Both the position numbers and the translations under genes were made by a program. Shown here in pieces: positions 1-6,134 of a stretch of DNA of 26,597 nucleotides (position 1 is the stretch's first letter; the number at the start of each line of letters is the position of its first letter). The stretch comes from JBJXHG01 sp046160865 (GTDB taxonomy: Bacteria; Planctomycetota; UBA1135; GCA-002686595), in NCBI GenBank assembly GCA_046160865.1, contig JBJXHG010000168.1, positions 1-26,597 of the forward strand, written 5' to 3'. The notes under the pieces are model-generated. The model saw nothing but the letters and a program-made list of their open reading frames with translations. It did no database searches and was not told where the DNA came from.

Positions 1-2
1 CG

Positions 3-710
3 GTCATCAATCGCGACATCACGCCGGCGGGGAGCTGGGATGAGGTGAGCTACGAGTTCGCGACTCCATACCAAGTCATCGTTGTGGCTGATCGCGGCCC
101 AGATGAGTTCTATGTCGCCGGTCGAACCGACGCGAACGAGGACATCCTCGAGCAGTGGATCCTCCGCACGCACGACGGGGCTCACTTCTTCCATGTCGAG
201 CCCGCCTCGAACGGCATCGGGGTCCCAGCCGCGCCGCTTCCGGGCTCGAGCGGCGGGATCGCGGGGGGCGGCGAGTATGTTCCGGCGCGCGCTCGAACGA
301 TCAGTCCCGACGTCGCGCGGCTCGAGATCTACCGCGGCAAAGCTTTCAACAGTGTCTGGGATCTCACGGCGGATCCCGAACAACGCTTCGTGCTCGTGCT
401 CGGTGGATCGCCTCGAAATCTCTATCGCGTGCCGATCGCGCCCAGCGCGACACCCGAGTTGTTGTACACGCCCGCAGAGGAATCGTTCTTGCATCTCGCA
501 CGACGGATGCACTGCAAGCAGCACTACACCGAAGGCCGTGTGTACATCGTGCGCGGCGAGACGAACATGCTCGGCACGTTCTTGCACCTGATGCTCATCG
601 ACGCCGACAACGATGGCGTGTTCGACAGCACGCAGACGTTGACGGACGCCGAGTACGGTGGACAGGGATACAAAGGCCAAGTCTGGCTGTCCGACTTCAC
701 GCACTACTAG
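3..710 (+). CDS. hypothetical protein, 3' end only (5' end outside window)
   Basis: The reading frame is open to the left edge of the window (first codons read VINRDITPAGSWDE), so this is the last 235 residues of a longer gene. A GTG at 45 could serve as a start, but the frame upstream of it is unbroken and protein-like, so I treat the gene as truncated by the window. The stop is TAG at 708-710. The visible part alternates short beta-prone stretches with Gly/Pro/Ser-rich linkers (for example PGSSGGIAGGGEY) and carries an acidic DADNDGVFD segment near the C-terminus that resembles a Ca-binding loop. This style is common in secreted planctomycete proteins of unknown function. I recognise no enzyme motif and assign no function. 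The next gene begins 206 bp downstream, after a strong hairpin, so the two are probably separate transcription units. Confidence 0.7.
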   Translation, partial: VINRDITPAGSWDEVSYEFATPYQVIVVADRGPDEFYVAGRTDANEDILEQWILRTHDGAHFFHVEPASNGIGVPAAPLPGSSGGIAGGGEYVPARARTISPDVARLEIYRGKAFNSVWDLTADPEQRFVLVLGGSPRNLYRVPIAPSATPELLYTPAEESFLHLARRMHCKQHYTEGRVYIVRGETNMLGTFLHLMLIDADNDGVFDSTQTLTDAEYGGQGYKGQVWLSDFTHY

Positions 711-791
711 TCCCGACCGCTACGTAGGTGGCACACCAAGCCGATGAAGCGCTGCCTGGCGAAGGCGGTCGGCGCATCGCGCGGCGCGAGT

Positions 792-831
792 GAAGCCAGT
801 GCAGAGCCTCGCAGCTCCGCACTGTCGCTTC
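792..831 (+). terminator. strong hairpin, probable terminator or structured leader
   Basis: An 11-bp stem (797-807 with 814-824, one A/C mismatch at 803/818) closes a 6-nt loop. It is extended outward by a further 5 bp (GAAGC at 792-796 with GCTTC at 827-831) across a 2-nt bulge. It lies 82 nt after the stop of the upstream gene. There is no clear T-tract, so an intrinsic terminator is plausible but not certain. It ends 56 nt before the -10-like box proposed for the TIR gene. Confidence 0.45.
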
Positions 832-887
832 TGGAGCCTGCGCTCCGCGTGCACGTGGCCGCACTCCCGTCCGCATGAGTGCGCCGC

Positions 888-893
888 TACCAT
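888..893 (+). promoter_or_regulatory. -10-like box TACCAT upstream of TIR-FGE gene
   Basis: The sequence GCTACCATC contains a TANNNT hexamer 23 nt before the start codon at 917. This spacing leaves room for a short leader holding the ribosome binding site at 906-914. The same GCTACNNTC form occurs before other genes here (2809, 4477, and 24829 on minus). No convincing -35 element is visible. Confidence 0.35.
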
Positions 894-905
894 CTCGCTC
901 CTCGC

Positions 906-914
906 AAGGGGGAG
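906..914 (+). promoter_or_regulatory. Shine-Dalgarno site fixing the start of the TIR-FGE gene
   Basis: The purine-rich stretch AAGGGGGAG lies just before the ATG at 917. It is one of the few clear ribosome binding sites in the window. It favours 917 over the in-frame ATG at 875, which has no such site and would lie upstream of the proposed -10 box. Confidence 0.55.
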
Positions 915-916
915 AG

Positions 917-2677
917 ATGCTGTTCCTGGGCTTTCACGAAGATCGCGACGACGCGCGCAAGCTCGCGCGACGGCTGCACGCCGTCGGCGTGGACGTGTGG
1001 TGCTCGGCGTACAAGCGCGGGCGCAAGCCGGGAACTCCGTGGCCGAAGGAGACCGTGAAAGCGATCTACGCCGCGCACGGCTTCTGCACGCTGCTTGGAC
1101 CAAAGGGGATCGCCGGCGCGCTCGACGAGGAGGTCAGCCACGCGACTGCGCGCCGGCGCACGGACAAGTCGTTCTCGATCTTCTCGCTTGCCCTGCCTAG
1201 TGCCGCACGCGACGCCGTGGGCAAGCTCGACGTGCCCGTTGAATTGCGGATCTACGAAGCGATCGAGCTCGCAAGCGATTGGCGCGGTCGCGACGACGGC
1301 TACTTTCGCGAGCTCGCACGGGAGCTCGGCGAGGACGTTCCCGACCGCGACCTCGATGTCGAGCGCGACGCGCCCTGGCTTGAGGCGGCGGATCATCAGG
1401 TCGCGCCGCAGAATCCTTCACCGCCAGCGTCGCCGCCGCGTTCTGCTGAACCTGAACGTCCGGCATCACCAGCGCGCTTCCGCGGCGACGTTCCACAGCC
1501 TGTCCTCGAGCCTTCGCCACCGCTGGAGCTCTCGCCTCCGCTCGAGTTGTCGGCGTCGTTGGAGTGCTCCGGTGCCGAAAGCGCGAAGCTCGAAGCCGAG
1601 ATGGCGAAGCTTGCTCCGCAGCCATTGCCTCGACCGAAGGCGGTCGAGATCGCGAGGTACGTGTGGCGGCGACGACGCGTGCAGCTCGCCGCTGTGGCGC
1701 TCGCTGCGGGACTCGCCGCATTCGGAGTTTGGAAGTCGCTCTCGACGACGCACGTGCAACCAGAGGACGCGACGCGGTCGCCGCTCGACGAGCGAACGGA
1801 TGCTGCGCCACCGAGCGCGCGCGACGCAGAACCGTCGCTCGGCGCGCTCGTGTCGCTCGGCAAGGATCCCGATTCGAAGTTGGAAGAGTTCGCGGTTGCT
1901 GGAACCGGCGCGATCCCTGTGCGCGACACGCGCGGAAAGCTCGCGATCGGAGGTGAGACGGCGCTCGTCCTCGTCTCGATCCCTGGCGGGAGGTTCGAGA
2001 TGGGATCGGCGGAAGGAGTAGGCGGAGTCGACGAGCGTCCGCGACGTACCGTTTCGATCCGTCCATTCTTGATCGGGAAGACCGAGGTCACGCAGGGCGT
2101 GTGGCAGCGCGTGATGGGCACGGAACCGTCGGCGGTGAAGGGTGTGCAGCTTCCGGTGACCGACGTCTCCTGGGACGACGTCGGAGAGTTCTGCGCGAAG
2201 CTCGGTCTGCGACGGCCGTCGGAAGCGGAGTGGGAATACGCGTGTCGTGCTGGCACACCGACGCACTTCAGCTTCGGTGATGTCGGGAGCGAGCTCCAAC
2301 ACTACGGTTGGTACTTCGTGAACAGCGGCAAGACGTTGCTGCCGACGGACACGCCGTGGGATGGCACGAAGGTGACCGAGGAATGGAATTGTGGTGTTCA
2401 TGCCGTCGCGAAGAAGCGGGCGAATCCGTTCGGGCTTCACGATGTGCACGGGAACGTGTGGGAGTGGTGCGAGGACACATGGCACGACGACTACACAGGA
2501 GCGCCACTGGACGGATCTGCGTGGGTGGACGCGGCTTCCGTGGACCGCGTCTTCCGCGGCGGATCCTTCAGGATCTCCGCCGAGGGCGCGCGGTCGGCGT
2601 ACCGGCTCAAGAGCCTCCTGTGGTTCGGGTGGGACGACGTCGGATTCCGCCCCGCCAGGTCCGTCTCGACGGATTGA
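917..2677 (+). CDS. TIR-transmembrane-FGE-sulfatase domain fusion protein
   Basis: A 586-aa protein with three parts. Residues 1 to about 110 resemble a bacterial TIR domain of the TIR_2 type: FLGFHED strand, GVDVW at 24-28, PGTPW at 38-42, then GPKGIAG-(3)-DEEV at 61-73, where E71 or E72 sits at the position of the NADase catalytic Glu. Pro/Ser/Glu-rich linker follows, then a single hydrophobic segment at about 255-275 preceded by RRRR, which predicts the TIR domain inside and the C-terminus outside. Residues about 348-583 form an FGE-sulfatase (SUMF1-like) domain: IPGGRFEMGS, KTEVTQGVWQ, PVTDVSWDD, RRPSEAEWEYACRAG, GLHDVHGNVWEWCED, RVFRGGSF, VGFRPAR. The cysteine pair used by true formylglycine-generating enzymes near the C-terminus is absent, so I read this domain as a binding scaffold. 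TIR domains can hydrolyse NAD or relay signals; which applies here is unknown. The start at 917 is chosen for its ribosome binding site. Confidence 0.85.
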   Translation: MLFLGFHEDRDDARKLARRLHAVGVDVWCSAYKRGRKPGTPWPKETVKAIYAAHGFCTLLGPKGIAGALDEEVSHATARRRTDKSFSIFSLALPSAARDAVGKLDVPVELRIYEAIELASDWRGRDDGYFRELARELGEDVPDRDLDVERDAPWLEAADHQVAPQNPSPPASPPRSAEPERPASPARFRGDVPQPVLEPSPPLELSPPLELSASLECSGAESAKLEAEMAKLAPQPLPRPKAVEIARYVWRRRRVQLAAVALAAGLAAFGVWKSLSTTHVQPEDATRSPLDERTDAAPPSARDAEPSLGALVSLGKDPDSKLEEFAVAGTGAIPVRDTRGKLAIGGETALVLVSIPGGRFEMGSAEGVGGVDERPRRTVSIRPFLIGKTEVTQGVWQRVMGTEPSAVKGVQLPVTDVSWDDVGEFCAKLGLRRPSEAEWEYACRAGTPTHFSFGDVGSELQHYGWYFVNSGKTLLPTDTPWDGTKVTEEWNCGVHAVAKKRANPFGLHDVHGNVWEWCEDTWHDDYTGAPLDGSAWVDAASVDRVFRGGSFRISAEGARSAYRLKSLLWFGWDDVGFRPARSVSTD

Positions 2678-2808
2678 CTTCACCACTTCACCACGGGACT
2701 CGAGTTTGCGCGGGCGAAGCCGCCACGAGAGTGCGCAGTTGCCGATCGACCCGCGCGCCGCCGAGCGCAGCGAGGCCGCCGGTGCAATCTCATCGGGCGC
2801 CCCTGAGC

Positions 2809-2814
2809 TACGCT
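2809..2814 (+). promoter_or_regulatory. -10-like box TACGCT placing transcription start at the GTG
   Basis: GCTACGCTC ends so that exactly 10 nt separate the hexamer from the GTG at 2825. A transcript starting 6-9 nt after the box would have almost no leader, so translation would be leaderless. There is no Shine-Dalgarno sequence, which agrees. The next gene downstream has the same arrangement. Confidence 0.45.
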
Positions 2815-2824
2815 CTGCGGCTTC

Positions 2825-4465
2825 GTGCTCCGACTTTCCCTCGCCTCACCCGCGCGTCAACGCGCGCTCGTCCTTCTCCTCACGCTCGCGACGCTCCTGC
2901 CGTTCCTCGGCAAGGCGTTCACGATCGATGACCCCGTCTACATCTGGCAGGCGCAGCACATCGCGCAGCATCCGCTCGATCCCTACGGTGCCCTGGTGAA
3001 TTGGTACGGCGGTGCGCAGCCGCTCTCCGAGTTCGACAAGAACCCGCCGCTCGCGGCTTACTACCTCGCGCTCGCGGGCACGCTGCTTGGCTGGTCGGAG
3101 GTCGCGCTGCACGCCGCGTCGCTGCTGCCCGCGCTGATCTGCGCGCTCGGCGCGTACGAGCTCGCGCGGCGCACGACGAAGGACGCGCTGTTCGCCACCT
3201 GTGCAGCCGTGCTCACGCCGGCCTTCCTTGTCTCGGCGACGAACGTGATGTGCGAGACGTGGATGCTCGCGTTCTGGTTGCTGGCGGTCGTCGCGTGGCT
3301 CGAAGGTTTCGAGCGCGGTCGCCTCGCGTGGCTCTTCGTCGCGGGCCTGTGCGTGGCGCTCGCGACGCTGTCGAAGTATCCCGCGGTCGTGCTCGTGCCG
3401 CTCTTCTTCGCGCACGGCTTCGCACGCGAGCGGCGCTTCGGCACGTGGACGCTCGCGCTCGTCCTGCCGGTCGCGATCCTCGCGGCGTACGACGTGCTGA
3501 CGCGCGGCATGTACGGACAAGGGCTCTTCGCGAGCGCTGTGCTCTATGCGCGCACGGAGCGCGAAGCCGCTGCTCAGGGCGGCGCCGCGCAGGTCGCCGT
3601 CGGCCTCGTCTTCGCAGGCGGGAGCTTGCTGCACGCGATCTTCTGCGCGCCGATCCTGTTTCGCTGGACCCTTGCGGCGGCGAGCGTCGTGCTCGTCGCG
3701 CTGCTCGCACCGGGTCTCGATCTTTCGCTCTACGTCACGAAGACGGCCGGTCTAGCGCCGAACGTGCCGCTCGCGGTGCGCGTGCAGTTCGTGGTGTTCT
3801 TGCTCGGCGGCGTCGCGGTGCTCGCGCTCGCGCTCGCGGACTTGTGGAAACGGCGTACGCCCGATGCGTGGCTGCTCGCGCTGTGGGTCGTCGGCGTCTT
3901 CGCATTCGCGAGCGTCGTCAACTGGACGACGAACGCGCGCTCCCTGCTGCCGATCGCGCCCGCGCTCGCATGTCTCATCGTGCGCCGCCTCGAGGGCCGC
4001 GGCATCGGGCGCGCGCGTTGGCTCGCGCTCGCGCCGGGCGCCGTGCTCGCCATCGCGGTCGCTGCCGCGGATGCGGCGTGGGCGAATCAAGTGCGCGGCG
4101 CGGCGCAGCTGCTCGTCCAACGCACCGCGAGCGAGCCGGGCAAGGTCTACGGCGGCGCGCACTGGGGCTTCCAGTACTACGTCGAGCAGTGCGGCATCCC
4201 GACGTTCGACGTGCGGCGCGACCGCGCGGAAACCGGCGATCGCCTCCTCTATATGAAGAACAACACGAATCTCGCTTGGCCGCCCGGCGCATCGCTCGCG
4301 GTCATCGAGGAGCTCGAGTCCGAGGGTCCGCGCCTCGTCCACACGGTCGCGCCGTCGATCGGCGCGGGCTTCTACGCGAGCGAGCTCGGTCCGCTGCCGT
4401 TCGTGATCGGCCGTGCCGAGCCCGATCTCTACTACGTCGTGCGCGCGAAGGCGAACGCGCGCTGA
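2825..4465 (+). CDS. GT-C fold membrane glycosyltransferase (family 39-like)
   Basis: A 546-aa polytopic protein with about ten hydrophobic segments. After the first membrane helix (14-30) comes TIDDPVYIWQAQHI, with D35-D36 in the first external loop where GT-C enzymes (PMT, ArnT and relatives) keep their catalytic acidic residues. It is followed by the NPPLAAYYLAL motif typical of this group. A soluble C-terminal region from about residue 425 follows the last membrane helix. Such enzymes transfer a sugar from a polyprenyl-phosphate donor to an acceptor on the outer face of the cytoplasmic membrane; neither donor nor acceptor can be read from sequence. The GTG start is supported by the -10-like box 10 nt upstream and by the positively charged N-terminus directly before the first helix. 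The hypothetical gene at 4493 follows after 27 nt. Confidence 0.8.
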   Translation: MLRLSLASPARQRALVLLLTLATLLPFLGKAFTIDDPVYIWQAQHIAQHPLDPYGALVNWYGGAQPLSEFDKNPPLAAYYLALAGTLLGWSEVALHAASLLPALICALGAYELARRTTKDALFATCAAVLTPAFLVSATNVMCETWMLAFWLLAVVAWLEGFERGRLAWLFVAGLCVALATLSKYPAVVLVPLFFAHGFARERRFGTWTLALVLPVAILAAYDVLTRGMYGQGLFASAVLYARTEREAAAQGGAAQVAVGLVFAGGSLLHAIFCAPILFRWTLAAASVVLVALLAPGLDLSLYVTKTAGLAPNVPLAVRVQFVVFLLGGVAVLALALADLWKRRTPDAWLLALWVVGVFAFASVVNWTTNARSLLPIAPALACLIVRRLEGRGIGRARWLALAPGAVLAIAVAAADAAWANQVRGAAQLLVQRTASEPGKVYGGAHWGFQYYVEQCGIPTFDVRRDRAETGDRLLYMKNNTNLAWPPGASLAVIEELESEGPRLVHTVAPSIGAGFYASELGPLPFVIGRAEPDLYYVVRAKANAR

Positions 4466-4476
4466 GCGCCGCACGC

Positions 4477-4482
4477 TACACT
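4477..4482 (+). promoter_or_regulatory. -10-like box TACACT placing transcription start at the ATG
   Basis: GCTACACTC lies in the 27-nt gap after the glycosyltransferase gene, with exactly 10 nt between the hexamer and the ATG at 4493. This repeats the arrangement at 2809 and suggests that the small gene has its own leaderless transcript, whether or not it is also read from upstream. Confidence 0.45.
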
Positions 4483-4492
4483 CGGCGCATTC

Positions 4493-5335
4493 ATGGTCAC
4501 CCGTCGAACTCTCGGTTGGATCCTCGGCGCGTGCAGCGCTTGTGTGGTGCTCTTGATCGCCATCACGTGGTCGCCGCGCGTGCCGGAGTCGAGCACACCG
4601 AGCGTGCCGCAAACGACTCCACCGGTGCCGCAGCCCGCGATCGACGCCGTCGTGCCCGACGCGGCGCCGCAGCGCGTCGCATTGGATGCGCCCGAGTCGC
4701 CGATCACGACGCGTGACGAAGGCGCGCACGCGGCGCCGTTCGCGAATCCGGGCACGGACGGATCGGAAGAGCGCGAGCGCTCGCCGCTGGCGCAGCGCGT
4801 CGATCGCGTCACCGCGACGTTCGCCACCGGCGAGCCCGACACGCGCGGATTGCTCGGCGTCGTGCGCGATCTCGCGGGGCAAGCGCGCGTGGTCGACGGC
4901 TCGGTGACGAAGAGCGAGACCGGCGACGTCGTGAACGGGCGCATCGCCATCGACGGTTCCGTCGCGCAGTGCCGTTTCGAGCTCGAGGGCGACCGGCTGA
5001 CGATCGACATGTACGAGTCCGGCATCCCGAACGTGCCGGGCGCGCAGTCTCGCAACGTCTCGTGGACGGTGTCGCGCGCGGAGGGCTCGATCGTGTGCAC
5101 GGTGCAGCATCAGCTCGACACGACGACGTCCGCGCCGAACACGGAGCACATCGTCGGCTGGTCGATGAACTCGAGTGGGACCGGCACGCGCGCGTCGGTG
5201 CTGACGATGACCGGCAGCGAGGGCGTGTGGAAGATCGGCCCGTCGGAATCGGTCTCCGCGATCGATCAGCCGTGGCTCTCGGAGAGCGGCTGCGGCGCGG
5301 CGTGGTGGAGCCTGGTGGCTCCGTTCGCGGAGTGA
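4493..5335 (+). CDS. membrane-anchored hypothetical protein
   Basis: A 280-aa protein. The N-terminus (MVTRRT, then a hydrophobic stretch from about residue 8 to 24) is a signal anchor or uncleaved signal peptide. Residues 28-100 are a Pro/Thr/Glu-rich linker, consistent with a spacer outside the membrane. The C-terminal half (about 105-280) looks like a compact beta-rich domain: VNGRIAIDGSVAQCRFELEGDRLTIDMYESG, then SWTVSRAEGSIVCTVQHQL and VGWSMNSSG. It has three cysteines (C162, C204 and a C-terminal CG), so a disulfide is possible. I recognise no family. It follows the GT-C gene closely but has its own putative promoter. It converges on the sigma factor gene, with only 12 nt between the two stop codons. 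Confidence 0.7.
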   Translation: MVTRRTLGWILGACSACVVLLIAITWSPRVPESSTPSVPQTTPPVPQPAIDAVVPDAAPQRVALDAPESPITTRDEGAHAAPFANPGTDGSEERERSPLAQRVDRVTATFATGEPDTRGLLGVVRDLAGQARVVDGSVTKSETGDVVNGRIAIDGSVAQCRFELEGDRLTIDMYESGIPNVPGAQSRNVSWTVSRAEGSIVCTVQHQLDTTTSAPNTEHIVGWSMNSSGTGTRASVLTMTGSEGVWKIGPSESVSAIDQPWLSESGCGAAWWSLVAPFAE

Positions 5336-5348
5336 GCGCGACGCGCTC
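5334..5348. terminator. perfect palindrome across two convergent stop codons
   Basis: GAGCGCG-A-CGCGCTC is a perfect 7-bp inverted repeat around one central base. It overlaps the TGA of the plus-strand gene and abuts the TAG of the minus-strand sigma gene. As RNA it would fold with a 5-bp GC stem and 5-nt loop on either strand. There is no T-tract, so its role as a bidirectional terminator is only suggested. Confidence 0.3.
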
Positions 5349-5917
5349 TACGTGCTCGCGCGCTTGCGTACTTCGAGTAGATCGCGCAGGCGCTCTTCCG
5401 CGCGCGACAGCCGCATGCGTGCAGCACTCTTCTGGATGCCGAGCTCGCCAGCTGCTTCCTCGAGCGAGCGCTGGTGCACGTAGACGAGCTCGAGGATCTC
5501 GCGGTCGCCGAACGCGAGCGCGCGCATCGCGCTCCAGATCTCGGCAATGCCAGCCGGGTCGCGCTCCTCATGGCTCGCGTCGCGCGCGTCCACGACGAGC
5601 TCCGGCTCCTCGAGCGGACGCCGCCGCTGCCGCCGGCGAAAGCGATCGATCAAGTAGCGGCGCGCCGTCGTCCACAGGAAAGCGCGCAGGGGTGCGATGC
5701 CGTGGAACGAGAGCTCGCTCTCGCGCTCGATCAAACGGTGCGCTGCCTCCTGCGCCGCGTCCGTCGCGCCGACGGACGTGCCGAGCAGGCCCGCGTCGTC
5801 GACGCGCAACCTTCGGCGCAGCTTCGGCAATTCCGTCCGCAGGAGCTCGCCGAGCGCGCGCGGATCGCCGTCGACTTGCCAGCGGCGGAGCAAGGAGTCG
5901 GAGGAGTGCGAGTCCAT
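5348..5917 (-). CDS. ECF-type RNA polymerase sigma factor (planctomycete type)
   Basis: A 189-aa sigma-70 family protein. The N-terminal part (DSLLRRWQVDGDPRALGELL, then TDAAQEAAHRLIER and APLRAFLWTTARRYLIDRFRRR) is region 2, which binds the -10 element and core polymerase. The C-terminal part (FGDREILELVYVHQRSLEEAAGELGIQKSAARMRLSRAEERL) is region 4 with its helix-turn-helix. The SVGATDAAQEA stretch resembles the planctomycete-restricted sigma-70 group. No anti-sigma gene is adjacent; instead a large Ser/Thr kinase gene is divergently transcribed. Kinase-linked ECF factors are known in Planctomycetota, so phosphorylation control is a reasonable inference. The ATG at 5917 is the first possible start after non-protein-like upstream sequence. 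A TACACT box (5937-5932 on this strand) lies 14 nt upstream. Confidence 0.88.
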   Translation of the reverse strand: MDSHSSDSLLRRWQVDGDPRALGELLRTELPKLRRRLRVDDAGLLGTSVGATDAAQEAAHRLIERESELSFHGIAPLRAFLWTTARRYLIDRFRRRQRRRPLEEPELVVDARDASHEERDPAGIAEIWSAMRALAFGDREILELVYVHQRSLEEAAGELGIQKSAARMRLSRAEERLRDLLEVRKRAST

Positions 5918-6134
5918 GGTCGGGGTCAGCGAGTGTACCCGACACGAGGCGGGCGTCCGATTCGACCGCCGCCACGCGCGCGAACGATCGAAGATCGTTG
6001 TTCTCTTCTCGCGCACTCGTTCGTTGACCCGCATGTGAGGGCACCGCCACCACGGCTCGTGGTTAGCATGGTCGAACGGGCAGCGAGGCTGTCTTTGTCC
6101 GGATTCCCTCGCTGATGGGCGTGTCGCGCGCCGC
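5918..6134. promoter_or_regulatory. divergent control region between sigma factor and kinase operon
   Basis: This 217-bp region must hold both promoters. On the minus strand TACACT (5932-5937) is a candidate -10 box for the sigma gene, 14 nt from its start. On the plus strand TAGCAT (6064-6069) is a weaker candidate for the kinase, leaving a leader of about 60 nt. Two perfect inverted repeats lie between them: AACGATC-GAA-GATCGTT at 5983-5999 and ACCACG-GCT-CGTGGT at 6049-6063. Either could be an operator. The second ends directly at the candidate kinase -10 box, a position suited to repression. No Shine-Dalgarno site precedes the kinase ATG. Confidence 0.4.

Noticed and set aside
2550..2677. 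FGE C-terminus as the variable region of a diversity-generating retroelement
   Set aside because: Such variable proteins often have FGE/C-lectin folds and can be joined to TIR domains, but there is no reverse transcriptase gene, no template repeat copy and no enrichment of adenine-rich codons at the C-terminus.
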